A stretch of 7,448 nucleotides of DNA from Candidatus Methanomethylophilaceae archaeon (GTDB lineage: Archaea > Thermoplasmatota > Thermoplasmata > Methanomassiliicoccales > Methanomethylophilaceae), in assembly GCA_017475875.1 (NCBI GenBank), contig JAFVET010000156.1:1-7448 (forward strand), in the 5' to 3' direction. A program made the translations under genes and the position numbers. The notes beneath the pieces were generated by a model. That model made no database searches, was not told the origin of the DNA, and worked only from the letters and a program-made list of their open reading frames with translations. Below are positions 1 to 6,309 of this stretch, piece by piece (within the stretch, counting starts at the first letter, position 1; each line of letters starts with the position of its first letter).

Positions 1-71
1 AGGCTTACAGCCGATGCTACCCTTTTTCCGATGGTCCCGAAACCGTTGACCGCGACTTTGATCCTTTCCAT
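1..71 (-). CDS. gap: Glyceraldehyde-3-phosphate dehydrogenase, archaeal type, N-terminal fragment (gene runs off the window)
   Basis: Reading the minus strand from the ATG at 71-69 gives MERIKVAVNGFGTIGKRVAS followed by a few more residues to the window edge. This is the first beta strand and the glycine-rich NAD(P)-binding loop (NGFGTIGKR) that opens archaeal glyceraldehyde-3-phosphate dehydrogenases, cytosolic enzymes that interconvert glyceraldehyde-3-phosphate and 1,3-bisphosphoglycerate in glycolysis and gluconeogenesis. The start is supported because the family normally begins only a few residues before this strand. Only 23 whole codons are visible, so catalytic Cys and completeness cannot be judged. 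No Shine-Dalgarno sequence precedes the ATG, which suits a leaderless or short-leader archaeal transcript. The gene is divergent from the acetolactate synthase genes. Other Rossmann-fold dehydrogenases are possible but fit this N-terminus less well. Confidence 0.8.
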   Translation of the reverse strand, partial: MERIKVAVNGFGTIGKRVASAVS

Positions 72-97
72 GGTCGATTACCTGGGAACGCAAGTGC

Positions 98-111
98 ATT
101 TAGTAGATAAG
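98..111 (-). promoter_or_regulatory. Candidate TATA region for gap
   Basis: On the minus strand this AT-rich patch reads CTTATCTACTAAAT. It is centred about 30 to 35 bases upstream of the gap ATG. An archaeal TATA box usually lies about 26 bases before the start site, so transcription would begin within about ten bases of the ATG, consistent with the missing ribosome binding site. The match to a TATA consensus is loose. Confidence 0.35.
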
Positions 112-131
112 GGATTTCGTATCTATCCGCT

Positions 132-141
132 CATAATATTT
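132..141 (+). promoter_or_regulatory. Candidate TATA box for the first acetolactate synthase gene
   Basis: CATAATATTT is the most AT-rich stretch upstream of the first synthase. Standard archaeal spacing would put the transcription start near 160-168, just ahead of a run of hairpins, and would leave a 5' leader of about 130 bases. The sequence could also be read from the minus strand, so its direction is inferred. Confidence 0.35.
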
Positions 142-161
142 CGTACTTGGGTACCAGTGAG

Positions 162-295
162 TTGACACCGATGACTGGTGTGGCCGTCCCGCAAGGGAAC
201 GACCGCACGAACTGTCCGCTTAGTACAGACCGCCACCGGCACGTACCCAACCTTCATATCGTGCCGTCGCAATCCAGCCGCAAGGCTGATTCCAC
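162..295 (+). promoter_or_regulatory. Structured 5' leader of the first acetolactate synthase gene (candidate cis-regulatory RNA)
   Basis: No convincing gene lies between gap and the synthase, but the plus strand folds well by eye. Stem 1 (178-208) has 12 base pairs, one C/A mismatch, one bulged A at 199, and a GCAA loop at 191-194. A weak stem 2 joins 212-215 with 225-228. Stem 3 pairs 237-243 perfectly with 260-266 around a 16-base loop. Stem 4 pairs CAGCC (275-279) with GGCTG (284-288) around a second GCAA loop. The only Shine-Dalgarno-like bases, AAGG at 282-285, sit in stem 4, and CCTT at 251-254 in the stem 3 loop is complementary to them. GNRA loops appear only in the plus-strand reading. 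Together this suggests translational control of the synthase. It matches no riboswitch I recognise. Confidence 0.45.
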
Positions 296-1960
296 ATGAG
301 AGGCACAAAAGCGCTGTTGGACATGCTAGAGAACAAGGGGGTCGACACCATTTTCGGCTACCCTGGAGGGAGCGTCATCTCGATCTACGACGAACTCCTC
401 GACTCCTCCATACGCCACGTGCTGGTACGCCACGAGCAGTGCGCCGCCCATATGGCCGACGGATACGCCAGGGCCAAGAACATCCCCGGCGTCTGCCTCG
501 CCACCAGCGGGCCCGGCACCACCAACCTCGTCACCGGGATCGCCACCGCGTACGCCGACTCGGTCCCGATGATAGCCCTGACCGGACAGGTCGCCGCGGG
601 TTCCCTCGGACAGGGGGCGTTCCAGGAGGTGGACGCGTACAGCCTCCTCATGCCGATAACGAAACACAGCTACCGCGTCCTGGACGTGAACCGCCTGCCG
701 CACGCCATCAAGGAGGCGTGGGAGATCTCCCAGATGGGGAGGAAGGGGCCGGTCCACATCGACCTGCCCGTCGACCAGATGAACTCGGAGATGGATCCCA
801 AGATAATGGAGGAGACCTACGGCGTCAAGCCCCTGACCGAAGACCTTTCCGCCATACCGGAGGCCGTCAGGTGGATCAGGGAGGCCCAGAGGCCGGTGAT
901 CCTGGTCGGAGGGGGCGCGAGGGACGCCTCGGAAGAGGTCATGGCGTTCGCGAGGACGGTCGGTGCACCGATCGAGACCACCCTCATGGGGACCGGGATC
1001 GTCCCGACCTCGTACGAGATGTTCATGGGACCGCTGGGCCTGCACGGACACATGTCCTCGCTCACGGTCACCTCCGAGGCCGACTTGATAATATCTATAG
1101 GGAGCAGGTTCTCCGACAGGACCTACAGCGCCCACGACCGCATGAAGTCGCAGAAGGCGAGGGTCATCCACATCGACATCGACCGCACCGAGTTCGGCAA
1201 GCACGGCCACGAATGCCTCAACATCGAGGCGGACGCGGGAGTGGCCCTTAGAAAACTCACCGAAGCGCTCGGAGGGTTCCAGGGGACGCCTTCCGCATGG
1301 AGGGAGAAGGCACTGGGATACAGGAAGAGGTGCAGGTGCGACCCCGACGTGAACACCTCGCCGATAGCGCCGCAGAAGGTGATGTTCGAACTCAACAAAC
1401 TCATCGACGACGACACCATCGTCACGACAGACGTCGGACAGAACCAGATGTGGGCGATGCACTACCTCGACATAGAGCACCCGCGCCAGTTCATTTCGTC
1501 CGGTACGTTCGGGACCATGGGGTTCGGACTCCCGTCCGCGATAGGCGCGAAGGCGGCGCTCCCGGACAAGAAGGTCCTGACGATAACGGGCGACGGGGGG
1601 CTCCAGATGGTCATACAGGAGCTCGCCACGTCCATCGCGGACGACCTGCCTGTCACCGTCGTGCTGCTCAACAACGGCACCCTCGGGATGGTCAGGCAGA
1701 TGCAGAAGTACTACTGGGGCAAGAGGTACTCGGCCACCACCCTGGGAGCGGATCCTGACTTCGTCACCGTCGCCAAGGGTTTCGGGGCGAACGGGATACA
1801 CGTGGAGAAGCCCGGTGAGATCGGCGACGCCATCCGCACCGCGATGGAATCGGACCGTACCACGGTGGTCGAAATAATGGTCGATCCCGAGTCCGACATA
1901 CTCCCGATGCTCCCGGCCAACCCGGACATCCCCATCGTCAGGAACGGCTGCAGTTTCTGA
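296..1960 (+). CDS. ilvB: Acetolactate synthase (acetohydroxyacid synthase) large subunit, first tandem copy
   Basis: This 554-residue thiamine-diphosphate enzyme condenses two pyruvates, or pyruvate and 2-ketobutyrate, in the first common step of branched-chain amino acid synthesis. The N-terminal cofactor domain has GYPGGSV (21-27) and the catalytic Glu47 in VRHEQCAAHMADGYARA. The central FAD-associated domain has GPLGLHG (ending at 251) and SRFSDRT. The C-terminal domain has the GDG-X24-NN cofactor motif at 432-434 and 459-460. Length is normal for the family. Residue 469 is Met in GMVRQMQ, where E. coli AHAS II has its specificity Trp and the tandem copy keeps Trp, so substrate preference may differ. 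The ATG is chosen because the family starts a few residues before GTKALL; no clear ribosome binding site is free. No ilvN regulatory subunit follows. A catabolic acetolactate synthase is a less likely alternative. Confidence 0.93.
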   Translation: MRGTKALLDMLENKGVDTIFGYPGGSVISIYDELLDSSIRHVLVRHEQCAAHMADGYARAKNIPGVCLATSGPGTTNLVTGIATAYADSVPMIALTGQVAAGSLGQGAFQEVDAYSLLMPITKHSYRVLDVNRLPHAIKEAWEISQMGRKGPVHIDLPVDQMNSEMDPKIMEETYGVKPLTEDLSAIPEAVRWIREAQRPVILVGGGARDASEEVMAFARTVGAPIETTLMGTGIVPTSYEMFMGPLGLHGHMSSLTVTSEADLIISIGSRFSDRTYSAHDRMKSQKARVIHIDIDRTEFGKHGHECLNIEADAGVALRKLTEALGGFQGTPSAWREKALGYRKRCRCDPDVNTSPIAPQKVMFELNKLIDDDTIVTTDVGQNQMWAMHYLDIEHPRQFISSGTFGTMGFGLPSAIGAKAALPDKKVLTITGDGGLQMVIQELATSIADDLPVTVVLLNNGTLGMVRQMQKYYWGKRYSATTLGADPDFVTVAKGFGANGIHVEKPGEIGDAIRTAMESDRTTVVEIMVDPESDILPMLPANPDIPIVRNGCSF

Positions 1961-1983
1961 AGCTCCTGGCCTCTGGCCCAATC

Positions 1984-2021
1984 CTTATAACATCCACGAC
2001 GATGCGGATAACGAAGGAAGG
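1984..2021 (+). promoter_or_regulatory. TATA-like box and ribosome binding site for the second acetolactate synthase gene
   Basis: The 64-base gap between the two synthase genes contains CTTATAA (1984-1990), a good archaeal TATA-like box. A start about 25 bases downstream would lie near 2012-2016. A purine-rich AAGGAAGG (2014-2021) ends three bases before the ATG; its first AAGG has the more usual spacing of seven bases. The second copy may therefore have its own promoter as well as readthrough from the first. No T-run terminator is seen in the gap. Confidence 0.5.
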
Positions 2022-2024
2022 ACC

Positions 2025-3689
2025 ATGAAAGGGACCAAAGCACTGCTGAAGCTCCTCGAGAAGCAAGGGGTGGACACCATGTTCGGCTATCCGGGCGGGA
2101 GCGTCATCCCCATCTACGACGAGATCTACGACTCAGACATCAGACACGTTCTGGTGCGCCACGAGCAGTGCGCCGCCCACATGGCCGACGGGTACGCCCG
2201 CGCATCCGGCACGCCTGGCGTGTGCCTGGCGACTAGCGGACCCGGTGCGACCAACCTCATAACCGGGATCGCGACCGCCTACGCCGACTCCGTGCCGATG
2301 CTGGCGCTCACGGGTCAGGTCGGGACCGGCTCCCTCGGGCTCGGGGCCTTCCAGGAAGTGGACGCTTACAGCCTCCTGATGCCCATCACGAAGCACAACT
2401 ACCGCGTCCTCAACGTCAACCGCCTCTCGCACGACATAAAGGAGGCGTGGATGGTCAGCCAGACCGGACGTCCCGGCCCCGTGCACGTGGACCTCCCCGT
2501 CGACCAGATGAACTCCGAGATGGACGAGTTCTACATGGACCAGGAATACGGCATCAAACCCGTGCCGGAGGACCTCAGCGGATTGGAGAACGCCGTAGAA
2601 TGGATAAAGGCGGCGAAGAGACCGGTCATCCTCGTCGGGGGAGGTGCGGTGAACGCCTGCGGCGCCGTCCGCGATTTCGCCGAATCGCTCCACGCGCCAG
2701 TCGACACCACGCTCATGGGAATGGGTGTCATCGCCTCCAGCTACGGACTCAACATGGGTCCCCTGGGCATGCACGGCAGGATGGCCGCCTAGTGCGTCAT
2801 GAACGAGGCCGACCTGATAATCTCGATAGGTAGCAGGTTCTCCGACAGGACATACAGCGCCAAGAGCAGGATGCAGGACCCCCAGGGCCGCGTGATCCAC
2901 ATAGACGTGGACCCCACCGAGTTCGGCAAGCACAGGCACCCCGACCGCATCGACCTCCTCGGGGATGCGGGGAAGGTCGTCAACATGCTGAACGCCAAGC
3001 TCAAAGGATACTCCTGCGACAAGGGATGGACCGACAAAGCGAAGGGTTACCGCGAAAGGTGCACCTGCAACATCGATATCGGTTCCAAACCCATAGTCCC
3101 GCAGAAGGTCATGTTCGAGATCAACAAGATCCTCAAGAAGGACACCATCGTCACCACCGACGTGGGACAGAACCAGATATGGGCGATGCACCACCTCCAG
3201 ATCGAATCGCCCCGCAGGCTGCTCTCGTCGGGCACGTTCGGAACCATGGGCTTCGGGCTCCCCGCTGCGATCGGGGCCAAGGCCGCCAGACCGGAATCCG
3301 ACGTGATCGCGATCACCGGCGACGGAGGCTTCCAGATGGTCATGCAGGAGATGTCCACGTCGCTGGCCGAGGACCTGCCGGTCACCGTCGTGCTGCTCAA
3401 CAACGGCACCCTCGGGATGGTCAGGCAGTGGCAGAAGCTGTTCTGGGGCCAGAGGTACTCCAACACCACCCTGTACTCGGAACCCGACTTCGTGAAACTC
3501 GCGGAGGCGTTCGGGGCCAAGGGCATACGCGTCGACAAGCCGGGCGAGATCGGTGACGCCCTCAAGGAGGCCCGCGACTGCGGCCGCACCTGTCTCGTGG
3601 AGATCGCCGTGGACCAGGACGAGGACATCCTCCCGATGATCCCGGCGGACCCGAAGGCGGACATAGTGAAGGGACGCTGCGCGTTCTGA
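2025..3689 (+). CDS. ilvB: Acetolactate synthase large subunit, second tandem copy, with in-frame TAG at codon 256 (probable pyrrolysine)
   Basis: The frame runs 555 codons from ATG 2025 to TGA 3687-3689, broken only by TAG at 2790-2792. Its length is identical to the first copy, and all landmarks fall at the same numbers: catalytic Glu47, GMHG at 248-251, GDG at 432-434, NN at 459-460 and GMVRQW with Trp469. By eye the proteins are about 70 percent identical on both sides of the TAG, with no frameshift or other stop. Reading UAG as one residue restores a full-length enzyme. If UAG terminates, only a 255-residue piece without the C-terminal cofactor domain is made, and a separate C-terminal piece could start at ATG 2799, though no ribosome binding site precedes it. 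Trp469 suggests an AHAS able to use 2-ketobutyrate for isoleucine. Recent inactivation or a base error at this codon remain possible. Confidence 0.85.
2790..2792 (+). other. In-frame amber codon, probable pyrrolysine residue 256
   Basis: TAG follows ATGGCCGCC and precedes TGCGTCATGAACGAG. The aligned residue in the first copy is Leu256 (codon 1061-1063); in the bacterial and plant enzymes I remember, the position after the GMHG segment is usually Asn. The residue sits five positions past the FAD-contacting GMHG and before a well-conserved EADLIISIG strand. Insertion of exactly one residue keeps the alignment gapless. Pyrrolysine at UAG is established in Methanomassiliicoccales, but I cannot see pyl genes here. 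Confidence 0.6.
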
Positions 3690-3697
3690 GTGGTAAC

Positions 3698-5083
3698 ATG
3701 GGATTGGAAGAGGACATCCTCCGCAGGATAGTGCCGACCTCCGATGAGGTGCGGTCGATAAAGGAGAGGGCCGACAGGCTCCACGCCATGGTGATCGACT
3801 ACATGAAGACCCACGGATACGACGTGGAGGTGAGGTTCGCCGGATCGTTCTCGAAGGGGACGTTCCTGTCCAATCCCGATTTGGACCTCTTCATGATGTT
3901 CCCGGAGGACGTCCCTAAGGAAGACCTGGTGAGGATCGGGTTGCAGGCCGGGAAGGACATCCTCGGAGGACGCAGGATGTTCTCCGACCACCCCTACACC
4001 ACGGGGAAGTTCGAAGGCCTCGACGTGGACATGGTGCCGTGCTACCATCTGCGCACCACCGACCGTCTGCAGAGCGCCGTCGACCGCACCCCGTTCCACA
4101 CCGCGTACATAACGACGCACCTGACCCCTCCCCAGAGGGACCAGGTCCGCCTGTTGAAGAAGTTCATGAAGGGCATCGGCACCTACGGCGCCGAACAGGA
4201 TTCGAGGGGTTTCTCCGGATACCTGTGCGAGATACTCGTCGTAAGGTACGGTTCGTTCAGGGGAGTGCTCGAGGCGGCGACCAACTGGAAGGAGAACACG
4301 GTGGTGACGATAGAGAAGAAGGGACCGTCGATGATGTCCCCGCTCGTCGTATACGACCCGGTGGACTGCCGCAGGAACGCTGCATCCTCGGTGCACATCG
4401 ACACCCTGTGCCTGTTCATCCACGCGGCGAGGGAATACCTCGAGGAACCGCGCGAGGAGTTCTTCTTCCCCAAGGAAAGAACCCCCTTATCCTCCGAAGA
4501 GCTCTCCAAGGTGGCCGACGACCACGGCTGCAGGCTGGTCTCGGTGGTCTTCGACCGCCCGGACCTTATAGAGGACAGCCTCTACTCGCAGCTGTGGAAG
4601 ACGCAGTACGCCCTAGCCCGCAAGCTCAACGAGTTCTCGTTCAACGTGCTCCGCGCGGTCCACTCGCTGGAGGAGGACCGTCTGACCCTGGTGTTCGAGG
4701 TGGAGAGGGACATGCTGTCCAAGACCCACCGCCACTTCGGACCACCCGTTTGGGTGAAGTCGTCGGACCGCTTCCTCGACAAGTGGGCCGGCAACGAGTT
4801 CGGCGACCCGTTCATCGAGGACGGAGAATGGGTCGTCATCGCGGAACGTCCGTATTTCACGGCCAAGGAGATGCTGGAGGACGAGGTGAAGCTCGCAGGC
4901 ATCGGACGCGACCTCGACCCGGACACGATGAAGGTCATCGGCCACGAGGAGACGTTCGACGAGGTGGATCCCTCGCTGATAACCGAACTCCTGGTACCGA
5001 AGATGCCTTGGGAGAACCGAGCGGACCGACGAAACATAGATAAACATCCCGTCGTTGACGCTATATGGGGGCCTGTGGGCTAG
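3698..5083 (+). CDS. cca: CCA-adding enzyme (tRNA nucleotidyltransferase), archaeal class I
   Basis: This 461-residue cytosolic enzyme adds or repairs the 3' CCA of tRNAs using CTP and ATP without a nucleic acid template. The class I polymerase-beta-type signature is clear: AGSFSKGTFLSNPDLDLF with acidic residues Asp61 and Asp63, and the third carboxylate Asp111 in GLDVDMVPCY, matching the spacing of the A. fulgidus enzyme. A helical neck and tail-like C-terminal region follow. The ATG lies 8 bases after the upstream synthase stop, so the gene is probably co-transcribed with it; no Shine-Dalgarno sequence is evident. The last five codons, GGG-CCT-GTG-GGC-TAG, are the first 15 bases of the tRNA-Pro gene, and the TATA-like box of that tRNA also lies in the coding region. 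The C-terminus may therefore be an extension gained when an earlier stop was lost. Confidence 0.93.
   Translation: MGLEEDILRRIVPTSDEVRSIKERADRLHAMVIDYMKTHGYDVEVRFAGSFSKGTFLSNPDLDLFMMFPEDVPKEDLVRIGLQAGKDILGGRRMFSDHPYTTGKFEGLDVDMVPCYHLRTTDRLQSAVDRTPFHTAYITTHLTPPQRDQVRLLKKFMKGIGTYGAEQDSRGFSGYLCEILVVRYGSFRGVLEAATNWKENTVVTIEKKGPSMMSPLVVYDPVDCRRNAASSVHIDTLCLFIHAAREYLEEPREEFFFPKERTPLSSEELSKVADDHGCRLVSVVFDRPDLIEDSLYSQLWKTQYALARKLNEFSFNVLRAVHSLEEDRLTLVFEVERDMLSKTHRHFGPPVWVKSSDRFLDKWAGNEFGDPFIEDGEWVVIAERPYFTAKEMLEDEVKLAGIGRDLDPDTMKVIGHEETFDEVDPSLITELLVPKMPWENRADRRNIDKHPVVDAIWGPVG
5035..5044 (+). promoter_or_regulatory. Candidate TATA box for tRNA-Pro, inside the end of cca
   Basis: CATAGATAAA is an AT-rich break in otherwise GC-rich coding sequence, centred about 29 bases upstream of the first tRNA base. 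That is normal spacing for archaeal tRNA transcription. It encodes part of the cca tail (Asn-Ile-Asp-Lys), so promoter and protein tail share sequence. Confidence 0.45.
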
Positions 5084-5141
5084 CTTGGTATACTTGTGGC
5101 TTTGGGAGCCATTGACCCCGGTTCAAATCCGGGCAGGCCCA
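5069..5141 (+). tRNA. tRNA-Pro (anticodon TGG), overlapping the 3' end of cca
   Basis: The 7-bp acceptor stem pairs GGGCCTG (5069-5075) perfectly with CAGGCCC (5134-5140), with A at 5141 as discriminator. The anticodon stem GTGGC/GCCAT (5096-5100, 5108-5112) closes the loop TTTGGGA with anticodon TGG at 5103-5105, which reads proline codons. The T arm CCCGG-TTCAAAT-CCGGG (5117-5133) is perfect. CCA is not fully encoded (ACC is followed by T), so the product needs the neighbouring CCA-adding enzyme. The D stem is weak: C12 faces A23 and T13 faces T22, leaving about two pairs, so reduced function is possible. Bases T13-A14-G15 form the cca stop codon. Confidence 0.88.
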
Positions 5142-5151
5142 CCTTTCATCA

Positions 5152-5634
5152 TTACATCAGAAGTGGCCCGCGATTATACCAATCATGTTCCTTACCGTTG
5201 CGGATGCGGTCTATATGCCCGAGCCCTCTGAGACGCTTGTTGTGGATAGCCGACGCACTGCTTGCTCCACTCACACCCCTCCTCGACGATGTCCCTGTCG
5301 GCCGTTCCTTTGTCCGGATCTATCTTGGATAGCACCATACGTGTCTCTGGACCTATTGACGAAATGTCCAGCATGTAGGGCGTCTCGAACAGCCTGGTCT
5401 CGTTCTCGCTACTCAGGTCGGGATGCTCGCCATAATTCGTAACATAGTAAACACTGGCACCGATACAGAAGGCGGCGCTGCACATAGCCCCGGCTATGAT
5501 GTATGTCCTGGATGTAAGGTTGAATATAACTTGGCGCCCAGGTGCTCCGCCTTCTCACCCTCTTCGGAATCGTCCTCCAAGTCCTGGGTGGACTCGGAAT
5601 TCGCGTCTGAGATCGGAATCCTCACCAAACCCAT
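5152..5634 (-). pseudogene. Small acidic membrane protein of unknown function, coding frame shifted twice
   Basis: From ATG 5634 the minus strand reads MGLVRIPISDANSESTQDLE and then an acidic stretch ending in AEHLGAK near 5530. That frame then closes at a TAG (5496-5494). The coding character continues in the next frame as NLTSRTYIIAGAMCSAAFCI, a likely membrane segment, and on to DRDIVEEG near 5280. From about 5265 the first frame again looks coding (SAIHNKRLRGLGHIDRIRNG) and ends at TAA 5154-5152, 11 bases from the tRNA. Two compensating shifts would give about 160 residues with one central membrane segment. A second hydrophobic stretch lies upstream in the same frame if a TTG start at 5697 is used. 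I recognise no family. Frameshift decay, sequencing error or chance open frames are all possible. Confidence 0.4.
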
Positions 5635-5784
5635 AGTACCGTACGAAGTGAAGAGGAGGGGGAGGCCCAGGGAAAGCGAAGATACGCACCCTTGCAAGAA
5701 AAGGTCCGCTCCAACATCGGAATGAACTGTTTCGAGAACGACTCTGTTATGGTACTTTTTCGGGAAACTTATGTTCGGTACGGA

Positions 5785-6309
5785 TTACAGAGGGGAATCA
5801 TGGCCCATCAGATACACCCTCCCGTCCTCAGTGAAGGCCACCAGTTCGCTCGACCTACCGGAACGAACGAATCTGGGAATCCTGCTGTATCCGATATCTT
5901 CCGGGAACACCGCGTCATCCGGGCACAAGGCGCCAAGTTCCCTCAGCAACTCCTTGGCCAAGAGTCCCTCGAGAAATGACGCGTCGACGTCCGGCCCGTT
6001 TTCTACGGCCAGATCCAGGATCCTCATTATCCTCCCGATGTCGTGCCGGTTCCCCGATGCGGATTCCGTCATCCCGCCCCATTGCGCTATGCGGCGTATC
6101 TCACTCTCGTCGAAGGCGTTGTGGATGGCGACACAGAGCGATTCGTCATCCCATATGTAGGTCGTCGGCTCGTAAGGTTGGGAGCCGATTCTCTAATCCG
6201 TCCTCCCGTTCATGAGATGGAGCTCTCCCCCTATGTCCTCCAGGAAGGTCCCGCCCTCGACATGAAGGACCAAAGCATCGGACGCCTGTTTCCCGTATTC
6301 CCGAGGCAT
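5785..6309 (-). CDS. Unrecognised protein of 174 codons with an in-frame TAG at codon 39
   Basis: From ATG 6309 the minus strand reads MPREYGKQASDALVLHVEGG, reaches TAG at 6195-6193, and continues in the same frame without a usable start through RIGSQPYEPTTYIWDDESLC to TAA at 5787-5785. Codon use with G/C third positions looks coding on both sides of the TAG. The first ATG after the TAG (6072) would leave about 40 coding-like codons unused, so either UAG is read through or the gene is decaying. The protein is soluble and acidic, with a leucine-rich helical part near the middle (SFLEGLLAKELLRELG). I do not recognise the family. The frame also continues upstream past a TGA into a P-loop-like stretch, which favours decay of a longer gene. 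Confidence 0.5.

Noticed and set aside
171..299. A 42-residue frame whose TGA overlaps the first synthase ATG (ATGA), considered as a leader peptide
   Set aside because: It is not enriched in Leu, Ile or Val codons, has no ribosome binding site, and its sequence is explained by RNA stems. Coupled translation is still conceivable.
326..1981. A 551-codon open frame on the minus strand opposite the first synthase
   Set aside because: It is a GC-rich antisense shadow of a clearly recognisable gene, with Arg/Gly/Val/His-rich low-information content and no family motifs.
2790..2792. Plain nonsense mutation making the second synthase a pseudogene
   Set aside because: Not excluded, but not preferred: identical total length to its paralogue, intact active-site motifs after the TAG and no second lesion argue against decay.
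3047..4423. A long minus-strand frame opposite the second synthase and cca
   Set aside because: It spans the junction of two certain plus-strand genes and shows only complementary composition.
5494..5496. A third UAG readthrough site in the small membrane-protein frame
   Set aside because: The sequence after this TAG in the same frame loses coding character, whereas the neighbouring frame gives a good membrane segment, so a frameshift explains it better.
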